Origin: Sepioteuthis lessoniana
Taxonomy: Eukaryota > Mollusca > Cephalopoda > Myopsida > Loliginidae
Reading direction: 5' to 3'
DNA length: 64,000 nucleotides
Assembly (NCBI GenBank): GCA_963585895.1
Contig: OY757904.1
Coordinates: forward strand, 88,481,338-88,545,337
The first letter of the stretch is position 1. Every line of letters starts with the position of its first letter. The notes under the pieces were generated by a model. The model did no database searches. It was not told where the DNA came from and worked only from the letters and a program-made list of their open reading frames with translations. Shown here piece by piece: positions 1 to 9,942 of the stretch. The position numbers were made by a program, and so were the translations under genes.

Positions 1-40
1 CTTATGTCAAGTCCTCTCTAGTGGGAGGCAATGACAAACT
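1..40. repeat. End fragment of the 431-bp-unit repeat family
   Basis: About 38 bases here match the distal part of the 431-bp tandem unit near 6829-6866 at roughly 32 of 38 positions, including the string GTGGGAGGCA. The same segment therefore occurs in two separate element contexts in the window. It directly adjoins the direct repeat that begins at 41. I cannot see what lies to the left because the window starts here. Confidence 0.5.
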
Positions 41-162
41 GTGACGGCAAAATTATTAAAATAAAAAGGATCCCCGGATGAGCAACCATTTAAACGCGTA
101 TAGGAACTGGTGCATTTAAATATTGTTATCACCAAACAGGGATTTTATTTTTCGCACGTGTG
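41..162 (-). repeat. Direct repeat flanking gag, left copy (LTR-like)
   Basis: About 115-120 bases are nearly identical to 1465-1580 and in the same orientation. Both carry the core GGATCCCCGGATGAGCAACC and, on the minus strand, an AATAAA motif. Read on the minus strand the shared block ends in TGTCACA, and sequence diverges right after it, as expected for an LTR end. The block sits immediately downstream of the gag zinc knuckle, so a pol region is missing between gag and this copy. Confidence 0.6.
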
Positions 163-1299
163 ATAAGACTGGTTCCCTCTAGCTGTCGTTACAGCTCCTT
201 GTGGCTTTCTCGACTGGGTTCGGTCACTTTCCCGACCTTTGCCTAGCTGACACCTTATGATTATGTGTCCAGCTTTTCCACATTTATAGCAGACCACTGT
301 TCAGCAGCTACTTTGGAAGGTCCTTCTCTTCTCTTCCCTAAGATTCTCTTCTGGGCTGAGCTCTGCTTTAAACTTCGTTCTACTTCCTTGGCTACCTATG
401 TCTTTCCTTTGTTTTTCGGTGTGTGAGGGTGTATTCGTCTGCTAGTGCGGCCATTTCGTAGCTCACGTCAGTTTTCCTTTCACTTAGGTGAACCCTGACT
501 TCTTCTGGCACGCAGTTTAAAAATTCTTCTGCTAATATTAGCTACCGGAGTTTCTCCACGTCTCCGTCTAGCCTCTTAGAGTCACGCCACTTCTCCAGCG
601 CATTCTCCTTTTCTCGCAGAAATTCCACATAAGACTGGTTTTCTTTCTTTCTCTGCGTTCTGAATCTCTGTCTATAAGCTTCAGGAACCAACTCGAAGCT
701 TTTGAGAACCGCTGCTTTCACCAATTCATAGTCGGCACAATTTTCTGTTGGCAGAGTTACATATGCTCTCTGGGCTTTTCCTGTCAGTACAGTCTGGAGT
801 AACATTGACCAACATTCTCTCGGCCATCCGAGGTTGAGTGCAGTTCGCTCAAAATGCGCGAAGTATTCGTCAACGTTGGCTTCTTCAAATTTTGGGACAA
901 GCCTCGCTTGCTTCGTCACTTCGAAACTGCCATGGCTTCCTTCGCGTCCTCTTCTCGCCAAGTCGACCTCTCGCAACCTCATTTCTTGTTCAATTCTGCT
1001 TTCTCCAGCTCCATCCCGTTTCTCTCTTGTTCCATTCGGGCTTGTATTCGAATTTTCTCCAGTTCTATTTGTTCTGGTGTCATTTTTATTATTTCCCTCG
1101 GTAGCTCTTCTAATGCTGTTTCTTCAAACACATTTTCGTCTACCATGTGCTCGGCTACTTTTCTAACAAGTTCATGTTTCCTCATAGAATTTTGAAAATT
1201 TAATTCTAGCTTCTCGCCAATTTTCATTATCTCGCTTTTTCTTAGCCTCTCCAACTTTTCCATGGAGGGTTCTTTTAAGAAGTTTTCTATTTTGTCCAT
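163..1299 (-). pseudogene. Ty3/Gypsy gag (capsid and CCHC knuckle), broken
   Basis: Gag-type structural protein of an LTR retrotransposon, read right to left from an ATG at 1299. The first ~106 residues are charged and helical (KLERLRKSEIMKI near the start). A frame change at about 980 leads into a capsid segment (542-982) with the motif FEEANVDEYFAHFERTA and a QRFR motif, typical of SCAN/Gypsy-like capsids. A TAG at 542-544 interrupts the frame, but capsid-like coding sequence continues beyond it. At 250-291 the minus strand encodes CYKCGKAGHIIIRC, a perfect C-x2-C-x4-H-x4-C zinc knuckle. No protease or polymerase follows. One frameshift and at least one nonsense codon make it non-functional as it stands. 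Confidence 0.85.
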
Positions 1300-1464
1300 T
1301 CTTTTTCAATTTTCCCAAACAGTTATATCAACGGGTAATTTGGACTGTTTGGACAATATTCCTTTCACGGTCTCCCAGGGCAGATTTAGACGGCAGGATT
1401 TGTCATACGACTACAAGAAATAAATATTATTATTTGTAATAATAATCCCGATGATTTTAGGTCT
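1300..1464 (-). other. Presumed leader of the gag element
   Basis: The 165 bases between the gag start and the right-hand direct repeat contain no coding signal. By position this would be the untranslated leader, with the primer-binding site next to the repeat. I could not match it to a particular tRNA. Confidence 0.35.
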
Positions 1465-1580
1465 GTGACAGCAAATTAAAATAAAAGGATCCCCGGATGA
1501 GCAACCATTTAAACGCGTATGGGAACTGGTGCATTTAAATATTGTTATCACCAAACGGGGATTTTATTTTTCGCACGTGT
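1465..1580 (-). repeat. Direct repeat flanking gag, right copy (LTR-like)
   Basis: Partner of the repeat at 41-162, in the same orientation and with only scattered differences. On the minus strand it would be the R/U5 end of a 5' LTR, containing AATAAA and ending in TGTCACA before the leader and gag. The remainder of such an LTR would lie to the right, beyond 1580, but its outer boundary is not visible. Confidence 0.55.
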
Positions 1581-1726
1581 AAAGACGGGGTGGTCTGGCA
1601 CTTGATCCCTCGTAGAATAAGTCCTTGTTCAGAGTCCTTTCTCGGGCATATAGGAACTGGCATATTATGTGGGAGTTATTTTTGGCTAGACTGACCGCCG
1701 CTGGCAAGGGGTTTCCAAATTTCACA

Positions 1727-1789
<63 letters not shown>

Positions 1790-2760
1790 AGGCCACTAGT
1801 TCTTCCTACCCCAAGAACAATGGAAGATATGGAACTCTAGGTTTAGATATGATAATATTAATTATAGTAGTCGACAACTCCGGTTTCCCGTATAATATTT
1901 ATAAGGGAAAGAATAGGACAATTTAGGCGAGAATGACATGAGGCGAAAGAAGCTGAAAAAGATACATGAAATAAGCAACTTGACTGCAAACGACACAATG
2001 AACAAACTTCAACACGTGGGGGACATTAAAATATAACAATACTTTTAATATACACGTGGACACACATATTCAACGTGTCGGCTATATTATCAGCAGATAA
2101 TATATAACTATAAATGTCTTTCTTCCTTTTCTTCTTTTCTTTCATCTTTCTTTAAATTGAGAGAGAGAGAGAGAGTATATAATTGGGTGTAGGGAGAAAC
2201 AGTCTTAATGTTTACTTATCTTTTGACAGGTTCCTTCGGAGAGTATTTTCTCTTTTACGGGCTGGCGGACTTTATATTATATATGGCTCTGGCTTGAAGG
2301 CATAGGTCCTTCTTGTCCAAGATTCTTTCCGCTTTCTTCACCCGGAGTCTTGCCATCAGATCCCGCGTCCACCCACGGCGACTTCATCTTCAAAAACTCT
2401 TCTTCACCCGAAGTTTGGCATGAGACCCCGTTCACCGCCACCTCTGTTCCAAAACTGATATTCTTTACCCCTATTTCCACTGAGGGAAGAAGGAGGCTAT
2501 TTCCGCTTTGGGATTCTAGCCAATCATTTGGCTTCTATCTTCTTCTTCCCCTGTCCGGCGATTCGCTAGGACTACTATATGTCCCTACATCCCATTCTTT
2601 ACCCATCCGGTCACAGAGTGCAAACATCTGTTGGTTTCCATTCTGACCTGGATTTGTTACTTCGGGATTGACCTACATTACTATCCTTCTTTTAACGGTC
2701 ATTCTTTGTCGGCCTGCTAATTCAAACACGGAAGGATAGTAGAAATTCCTTATTTCTCTC
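1581..2760. other. Unassigned sequence beside the gag element
   Basis: Apart from the (AC)n microsatellite and a short GA run near 2160, this stretch has no recognisable gene. The 2240-2700 part has higher GC than its surroundings and pyrimidine-rich phrases on the plus strand. It could be U3 or internal sequence of an LTR element, but I see no protein motif. Confidence 0.3.
1726..1789. repeat. (AC)n microsatellite
   Basis: An uninterrupted AC dinucleotide tract of about 64 bases. Open frames across it are repeat artefacts. Confidence 0.98.
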
Positions 2761-3137
2761 TTCTCAGTGGTAGACCACGTGAGGCAAACATAACTTAGAG
2801 GCTGGTCTTTGCTCGGAGAAGAGGAATCCGTTAACTTTCACAGCAACATGGGGTCTGTGTCCTCACCACCAAACCAAGCTGTCGAACGAAGAGCCTTCGT
2901 TTTTACCACCAGCCAAAGCAGAAGACATCGGATCGAACCAACCACAGCCATGAGCTCAACACAGCCAACGAGACCAATCACAGCCTTTTATTTTTCTCAT
3001 TCAAACAGCTCTTCTCTGAGCTAATCTCAGAAAGTCTCACCATCCTCAACAGCTCTTCTTAAGAGCTAACTTCAGAAAAACTTTTCAGATCACTCTTGGT
3101 CTCCTCACGGCACCTTACAGCTACTAGTACCGGCAGA

Positions 3138-3390
3138 CCAGCTCCAGCTTCACAGGCAGCAGTTCCTGCATCTTCCATCACCTGCAGACTAGCTCAAGCT
3201 TTACCAGCAACAGTCCCTACACCTAAAAGCAACCAGCACCCGCACACCAGCTTCAACTTCACCAGCAGCAGTTCCTGCATCGGCAAGCTACCAAACCTGC
3301 GCATCAGCTCCACACGAGACGGTGACACAGGTGCCAGCACCAACTACAAACCAGCTCCAGCTTAATCCCGCAGCCGTTCCTACACGACCA
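3138..3390. repeat. Degenerate ~50-bp minisatellite
   Basis: Units begin near 3138, 3189, 3247, 3303 and 3351 with variants of CCAGCTCCAGCTTCA followed by GCAGCAGTTCCTGCATC. Spacing is 48-58 bases with substantial divergence. The open plus-strand frame across it is a by-product of the repeat. Confidence 0.6.
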
Positions 3391-3429
3391 AGTTACGGAT
3401 TTGCAGCAGCTAGTATACAAGCCATTCAC

Positions 3430-3690
3430 TGCTTGGACTAGCATCAACACTTGAGGCCATATCGACACATACCCAGTTAAACCAAGGATTAAACAGACCG
3501 AGACATCGATCTCACAGCCTCTGCAACCAGCATCGGCAGCATCTACTCCCCGTGTGACTCAGTGCTCGGACAAGCACCAACACTTCAAGGCGACTTCGAC
3601 ACCCTCCGGTTAAACCAAAGTACTACACAACCGGGACATCGATCTTCCAGCCTTAGTAACCAATGCGTCCACATCATTGACCGTCTCCAA
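3430..3690. repeat. Diverged tandem duplication, period ~133 bp
   Basis: The phrase GACATCGAT occurs at 3502 and 3635, each preceded by a GGTTAAACCAA-like string and earlier by a CAACACTT string. Two copies of a unit of about 133 bases, moderately diverged. Confidence 0.5.
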
Positions 3691-4226
3691 CAACATCTTC
3701 ACCCTGACAATACAGCAACACCTATTATCTGTACTAAGCACAGAGACCATCCTCACCTTCGAGACGCGCTGTCGACACAAACTAGCAGACAGCTGAGTCT
3801 AAGACTTTCTGCATAGACTTTCGACAACCAACACTGACTACACCGACGTGATAAAAGAACCGCGATTTCTACACCTATGCACCTCTTGTGTAAGATTCGC
3901 TCACTAAAATCTGAATTTAATCTTATCCACTTGCCTCAGTCTTTTTTCCAGTCCTCTGTCAATCAAACAACCTAGAAAACACCAATTCGTGGGATCGACG
4001 CATCTACATATACCGGTACCGCGACAAGGATAAGCAATATTTCCCTCTCGTGGCAAGATGGAGACTATTAAGTTTTCCAACTTTTGAAAAAAACACAAGT
4101 ATAATTCACGCTGGAGATGAGGCGAGGAAGAACATTCATTATAAGCTTAACATGACTCACTTTGATAATATTAAATGGTATTTACAAATTCTTCTTTGCT
4201 TAGCCCATTACTACAAACAAGAAAAA

Positions 4227-4231
<5 letters not shown>

Positions 4232-4265
<34 letters not shown>
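4232..4265. repeat. (TA)n microsatellite
   Basis: Pure TA tract of about 34 bases, abutting the short trinucleotide tail of the RTE fragment at 4266. Confidence 0.95.
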
Positions 4266-4267
<2 letters not shown>

Positions 4268-4386
4268 TCATCATCATGTCACTCTATCAGCACCGATATT
4301 CCTGACCCTCTCTCGCCACACCTCCCAATCGTCCATTGCTTTCGGCTGATCCTCAGGGCTACATCCCGAATAGGCACAGAGCTGCT
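4262..4386 (-). mobile_element. RTE-type LINE, extreme 3' end
   Basis: On the minus strand this encodes the end of an RTE-clade ORF2 with frame errors: a QLC-like segment, then a WRERVRDI-type segment and a terminal stop. The coding end runs directly into an ATGATGATG tail, the short-repeat 3' end typical of RTE elements. Only the last ~40 codons are present, so this is a severely 5'-truncated copy. It is the same family as 26560-26990 and 43140-44960. Confidence 0.65.
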
Positions 4387-4587
4387 GTATACACACACAC
4401 GCGCACACACACACATATATATATAATCAAAAAGAACAAATGCTGTATATATATAAATATATAATCAAAAAGAAAAAAGTGATTTTATTGCTTATACATT
4501 TTTTATTATATTTTCTCATAACTAACAAGCAAGAAAAATTATATTATGAATTTATTTCTGGATGTGATACCATCATCAGATGTATAA

Positions 4588-5589
4588 GCAAAATTTTTAT
4601 TTGGGTGTTCATATATTGCGTCCTGTGAGAATGGGATTTGAAAAAAATTCCTTCTCCTTATTTTTTGAAATTAAAATAATTCTTCCTGTTCCTGTGATTT
4701 ATATATTTTTAATTCTATATATTGATATATCAATCCATAATTTTTACAAAAGAGACTAATTAATTCAGTAAATATTTTTCTAATAAAGAGTACAATTAAA
4801 TTTAATAGGCAAAGTATAAATATGCTTTTACAATAAGATAATTATGAAAGATAAAAGTAATAATAAATAGAAAATAAGATTAATTCGATTTATAATGAAT
4901 AGGAATTATCCCAATACTACACCGTTTTGTTCGATTTTTTTATTTCACCGTTTTTTGCGAAAGACAATCACAAGTTTAAGAAGCGAATATTTACTTTATC
5001 CATATTATAAATTATTAGTTACATTAATAAAATATATGAATACTTACTTATTACGATTACTAAATATTCGATATGTGAATAATATTTTAATTCTTTGTTT
5101 ATTATGATTGACTTAACATTCGATGTATTAATCTCTTCTTAATATAGATAACATGAATGTTTACGATAATTTTAATAGTTAAAATTGCTTTTTGTAAATT
5201 AAGATTAGCATTCAATTATTATTTCCTGATAATACGAATAATATCATTTAATATTGATAAAACAAAGCAAATAGAATACAAATTTTATTTATAAATTTGT
5301 ATAAGTCACGTACCACTATTTACTTTATCCGGAATTAGATTTTTGAAATTTCAGTTATATTTAAACTAGGGGTAACTGAATTTTAGTTTTATATAGGATG
5401 GTATAAACATTGTATATATGAAAAATAATAATAGATATAATATACATTTTTTCTTGGTTAATCAATATGAGAAAATATAATTAAAAAATTTTTAATCAAA
5501 AAATTATCTTAATTTTAAAAATGAAAATAAGAATTTTTTTCCAATCCCATTCTCGCTGGAAGAAATATAAGAACACCCAATAAAAAATG
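4588..5589. mobile_element. 1.0-kb non-autonomous element with long terminal inverted repeats
   Basis: The left end (about 4590-4650) and right end (5531-5589) are inverted copies: both contain GGGTGTTC, GAGAATGGGATT and AAAAAAATTC in the same order when one is reverse-complemented. Weaker inverted similarity continues inward for another ~50 bases. The interior is very AT-rich with no transposase motif. The structure fits a MITE or deleted DNA transposon. I could not define a target-site duplication. Confidence 0.75.
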
Positions 5590-6007
5590 TTGGTTTGCCG
5601 CGACCTGCCGATAAACATAAACATATCAAGTTACACGCCCGCTTTAGGACAATTATATCCGAATACGACCGTAACTGACTAAGCCCTTTTTCTTTCTAAC
5701 GACCTTGACATCTCGTTATAGCTAAAAGAAAAGGATGAATTAAAATTAATAACATTTACAAAGCACTTCGGCCAAAAATAACCTGATAAGACTGGAACTA
5801 ATAGTCGTCGCCAGCCTATAGCAGGTTAGAAAAATACTTTATGGCTACACTCATTTTTATCAAAGAATTTTATATTCACGCAGCTGGAGGGGGTACGAGG
5901 CATTTTTGGAACTGCCAGCCGCGTTGGGCTTCGGCCCTGCGATAGGACCCACCTTAAAAACGGCCTTGTGCCATATTCGTACGCTGGTGGGGCGTAGGAT
6001 AAATAAC

Positions 6008-6869
6008 GGCTAGCTCTTGGCTTTTAGCTTTTTGCGAGGCCCCGGGGCCTGCCCTGGACTTCGGTCCGGAGCGTGGCTCTGGAAAAGGAACAATGGCAGA
6101 CTTGGGGCCTTTAATTAGGCACCTAGTTTCGACTAGGCTACCTTCGGGTGGGCGAGCTGCATTTTTGTCTCCTTTGTCCCCCTTGTACGGCACTAGACCA
6201 TGCGTCTAGTTTAAGCCACAAACTGGCATACGTGCCCGGACCCACATTTGGGTTCGTGAAACTGCTTGCCTCATCAGGCTCACATTGCACTAAGTGAGCC
6301 GATGAGCAGCACAGACAAGCAGGGTTCGAGTCTCGGCTCGTTCCCGACTTCCCCTCCCCTTCATCCCCACTTTAATCGGCCTTCGGGCTTTTGACCTTGT
6401 GTCAAGTTGTGTCTGGTGGGAGGCAGCGACAAATATTCGGCTAGCTCTCGGCTTTTAGCTTTTTGCGAGGCCCCGGGGCCTGTTCTGGACTTCGGTCCGG
6501 AGCGTGGCCCTGGAAAAGGAACAATGGCAGACTTGGGGCCTTTAATTAGGCACCTAGTTTCGACTAGGCTACCTTCGGGTGGGCGAGCTGCATTTTTGTC
6601 TCCTTTGTCCCCCTTGTACGGCACTAGACCATGCGTCTAGTTTAAGCCGCAAACTGGCATACGTGCCCGGACCCACATTTGGGTTCGTGAAACTGCTTGC
6701 CTCATCAGGCTCACATTGCACTAAGTGAGCCGATGAGCAGCACTGACCAGCAGGGTTCGAGTCTCGGCTCGTTTCCGACCTCCCCTCCCCTTTATCCCCA
6801 CTTTAATCGGCCTTCGGGCTTTTGACCTTGTGTCAAGTCGTGTCTGGTGGGAGGCAGCGACAAATATTC
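6008..6869. repeat. Tandem repeat, two 431-bp units
   Basis: GGCTAGCTCT recurs at 6008, 6439 and 6870, an exact 431-base period. The units 6008-6438 and 6439-6869 differ at only a few positions; the third stops after about 13 bases. A more diverged version of the unit's end also lies just before 6008. Each unit holds several hairpins closed by TTCG, a 14-bp palindrome AGGCCCCGGGGCCT (6037-6050) and a 13-bp stem with one bulge (6270-6306). Near-identity of the units implies recent duplication or homogenisation. Confidence 0.9.
6294..6333 (+). promoter_or_regulatory. tRNA-like A/B-box pair in the 431-bp unit
   Basis: GTGAGCCGATGAGC followed about 29 bases later by GGGTTCGAGTC resembles the internal promoter boxes of RNA polymerase III; the second string fits the B-box consensus well. 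The same pair recurs one period later. The A-box match is weak, so this is a hypothesis. Confidence 0.3.
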
Positions 6870-7268
6870 GGCTAGCTCTTGGCGAAGCTCTTTAAGGAGG
6901 AATCCTGCATTCTGTGCCGTCGCATTCACCTTACCTTCCGGCGTTGATCCCACTTCTCGTAGTAGATCTGCTTTTCTTCCACCTACATAGGTATGCACAA
7001 AGGTCCTTTTTAGGACCATAAGAGGTCTCTGTCTGCGGGTCAGAGCATCTCTGGCGGTCAGTAATGACCAGTCGAAATAGACGGCCAGGCGGCAAACACG
7101 AAGACGGATCCTAAGACCAACCGGTCTTAACTCTCGCTCAGTTCCGATTGTCCGATAAGCTGCGCAGCGCTAATGGCACGGTCCAGCCTTTAGCTACTGC
7201 TTCGCTATCTGCGCAGCGCTAAGATAACGCCCATCTTAGCCTCGGCCTTCTGGCCTGTCCGCTCGTCC

Positions 7269-7495
7269 GCACGGCTTTGACCCGACAAAGCCTTCGCTCC
7301 TGTCCGCTCGTCCGCACGGCTTTGACCCGACAAAGCCTTCGTTCCCGTCCGATCGTCCGCACGGCTTTGACCCGACAAAGCCTTCGCTCTTGTCCGCTCG
7401 TCCGCATGGCTTTGACACGACAAAGCCTTCGCTCTCGTCCGCACGGCTTTGACACGACAAAGCCTTCACTCCCGTCCGATACGTCCGCACGGCTA
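7269..7495. repeat. 45-bp hairpin minisatellite
   Basis: Units start with GCACGGCTTTGA (one is GCATGGC) at 7269, 7314, 7359, 7404, 7441 and 7487, spacings 45, 45, 45, 37 and 46. Each full unit includes GGCTTTG, a six-base loop, then CAAAGCC: a 7-bp stem repeated in tandem. The minus strand is open in all three frames, which is expected for a low-complexity array and is not evidence of a gene. Confidence 0.9.
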
Positions 7496-7702
7496 GGGGG
7501 CCCAGCAAGGCCCTAGCCTTTCCACGACCTCAACGCTCTTGCAAGGTACAACGTAGTCCACGTAACGACTCGCTGTTACGGACTGTTCTACCACTGCAAC
7601 ACCTGACTCACGTACGACCTGCCGTACGAGCCAGCAACCGGATCGATACATCCTTGGTTAACCACAACATACCGTCATAACCGGGGATATCGATCTACCA
7701 GC

Positions 7703-7875
7703 CTCGACCGACCTCAACTGCCCGCGACGACTGTCCAGCTGTACCCAACGACTCGACCGACCTCAGCTGCCCGCGACGACTGTCCAGCTGAACTCAACGA
7801 CTCGACCGACCTCAGCTTACCAGCATCAAACATCTAGCTCAACTCAACGACTCGACCGACCGACAACGACCCTCG
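7703..7875. repeat. 49-bp minisatellite
   Basis: CTCGACCGACC recurs at 7703, 7752, 7801 and 7851, period 49-50 bases, with CGCGACGACTGTCCAGCTG in the better-conserved units. The later units are more diverged. Confidence 0.85.
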
Positions 7876-7989
7876 TCGAACGCCCAGCTGCGAACATCTA
7901 CAACGCGATCATACCAGCTACCAACATCACCCAATCTAGCTGAAGGCCACGTACAACCGCCACGGACATTTACATATACGCTTGTAAAT

Positions 7990-8111
7990 ACGACAAAATA
8001 AATTGTCACTTGTTATTATTGTTACCTTGCCTTTGTTCCTTCCTATTGTTTTGGCTGTTCTCATTCACATAATTCATTTGCGGGGTCGACATACTTATCG
8101 GCTCCGCAACA
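7990..8111 (+). promoter_or_regulatory. LTR-like 3' terminus with poly(A) signal
   Basis: AATAAA at 7997-8002 precedes a T-rich stretch and the terminus CCGCAACA at 8111. The arrangement resembles the R/U5 end of an LTR and parallels the end of copy A at 4026. Confidence 0.4.
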
Positions 8112-8320
8112 GGTTATACATCTGATGGTTTCACAACCAGAAATAAATTCATAATGACACCATGTAAGTGAATTTTTCCTTTTTATTTTGATATAAAAAT
8201 ATTTTTATCTCTGCAAGTTGAGTGTTGATGTATTTTTAATTCCAAATTAATTATACATCAATAGCCATTGACATTGAGCACGCAAGTTGGGTACTCCTAC
8301 CCCTTGGATTTCCAAATCGG

Positions 8321-8368
<48 letters not shown>

Positions 8369-8458
8369 TCGATGAAAAAATATGAGCAAATACCTAATTT
8401 AACTCTTACGACTTAGATTTTTAGATTATTTTCTATTCGAAAAAGTAGCGTTTATTTA

Positions 8459-8500
<42 letters not shown>

Positions 8501-9320
8501 ATATTAGTAAATTTTAACTGACTTAAAAATAAATTTATTTTATTCTTTTATTTATTAATTTGTTCGATAATGCATTTAGAATTTTTAAATCTATTGTTCA
8601 GACATTTTTATTATTTTTCTCCAGATCTTCCAAATCCATTAACAGGAATAGCATTAAACTTTAAGAGCTTTCCTGTATAAATAACAACATTAGAAAAAAC
8701 AAACAAATTAATAAAATTATGATTTGCAGACTTTTAATGCAAATGTCAATTAAAAATAGTTATGCTTATGAATTAAATTTGAATGATATATTAGAATTAA
8801 AACATATAATAAGTTTTTACATTGAATATTGAAAATCACACCAGTTGTAATTATGGTCTTACAACAGGTTTTGTCAGCTTTTCCGAGACACTTGTAGGTA
8901 TATTTGCTGATTGCAACAGTGTTGTGGTCTGAACTGGCTTAGTTGCACTTTGGATCTCATGTTCTTCAGTCTCTTCCTTTGTAATGTGGGGTCCTCGTCA
9001 CCTTCGTTTTCCACAACTTTTACTGCACTCAGGTAAGGGGTTCGAATTTATCTAATTTTTCGCTTTCCTTTATTTTCACTCTCTGACCGTCAGCGAAATG
9101 ATAAGTCCGTTTCTTATCGTTGACGACGAGGTCTCTTCTTCAGGTGGGGATTGTATGTCAAAATCACAGAGAATTTTCTGCCTCATTTTCAAAACAAATT
9201 CTATCTTCCTGTATCATCAAGGAGTAATTATTTGCCCTATTCTCAGTAGATCCCATTCAGTACTCAGTTGTGCTTGTTCTTTTACTTCTTCCATGCTAGT
9301 TTACTTCATGTGCTTAAATT

Positions 9321-9383
<63 letters not shown>

Positions 9384-9606
9384 CGCTCGCTCGCTCGATT
9401 ACTCACTCGCTTGCTCGCTGTCCCTTTTTCTCTGTCAACATTTCTCTCTCTACAATTGCTATTCTTTTGAGTCTTATCTATTCTACCTTTTATATGATTT
9501 TGACGTTATTTTGGCTGCTATTAGTTACAAATCTGCCTCTCGTCCTTTTTAGCTGCATTTAGCAATATTGTTATTGTTCATATATATTACTATAATTTTC
9601 ATTATG

Positions 9607-9678
<72 letters not shown>

Positions 9679-9800
9679 ATCGTGTTGCCATTAGCGCCTT
9701 TGCAAGTCTCTTCGTATTTGAATTGAGATCTCGGCGGCCGTTGAACGGATGTATGTAAACAATAGTAATTGTGATTCATAACCGTTTAAAAATGTACTTC
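8112..9800. other. AT-rich DNA with microsatellites, no gene seen
   Basis: Contains (TA)n at 8324-8365, a compound (CT)n(CA)n at 8459-8500, (TC)n at 9326-9380 followed by a short CTCG-type run, and (TA)n at 9609-9676. Open frames here are microsatellite-driven. Confidence 0.7.
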
Positions 9801-9810
9801 GTAGTAATAT

Positions 9811-9942
9811 CTCCTCGTAGCTAAATGGATAGAAGCTTTGGCTTGGCGTTTGAGTCAACCGGGTTTCGATCCCAGCTACGGAGAGATACTGTCTAGCCAC
9901 ACTGATGAGTTCTGATAGAACGAAACAGATTTGTCTGTGGAT

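Larger units (their letters stand above)
2770..4026 (+). mobile_element. LTR-like block, copy A, with internal tandem repeats
   Basis: A block with more C and A than the surrounding DNA and no believable protein. It ends at 4026 in a terminus related to that at 8111: both have AATTC, then a GGGATCGAC-like or GGGGTCGAC-like core, then CCGCGACA or CCGCAACA, CA being the canonical LTR end. Both blocks also share a segment like GACATCGATCT upstream of the end and both contain ~50-bp tandem repeats. I read them as two diverged long terminal repeats or 3' ends of one family. The 5' limit is a guess. Confidence 0.45.
5880..8111 (+). mobile_element. GC-rich composite repeat element (copy B) inside AT-rich DNA
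   Basis: Composition switches abruptly near 5880 from strongly AT-rich to GC-rich and back after 8111. The block contains a 431-bp tandem repeat, a 45-bp hairpin minisatellite, a 49-bp minisatellite and an LTR-like end. Minus-strand frames are open across parts of it (for instance one ending in ELAEYLSLPPTRH near 6840-6880), but repeats keep many frames open, so I do not call a gene. The end is related to that of copy A at 4026. It may be the terminal region of a large LTR retrotransposon. Confidence 0.55.

Noticed and set aside
1564-1840. Open frames made of CV or HT repeats
   Set aside because: They are translations of the (AC)n tract. The same applies to frames at 9.3, 14.6, 15.3, 19.4, 62.3 and 62.8 kb.
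7236-7508. CRISPR-like regularly spaced repeat
   Set aside because: The 45-bp units are contiguous, without unique spacers, and the genome is eukaryotic.
5954-7516. Several open frames on both strands across the GC-rich block
   Set aside because: The tandem repeats keep several frames open at once; repeated protein segments mirror the DNA period, and no domain is recognisable.
9811-9886. Functional tRNA gene
   Set aside because: The B box has an extra base and the unit continues into a SINE body with a (TA)n tail.
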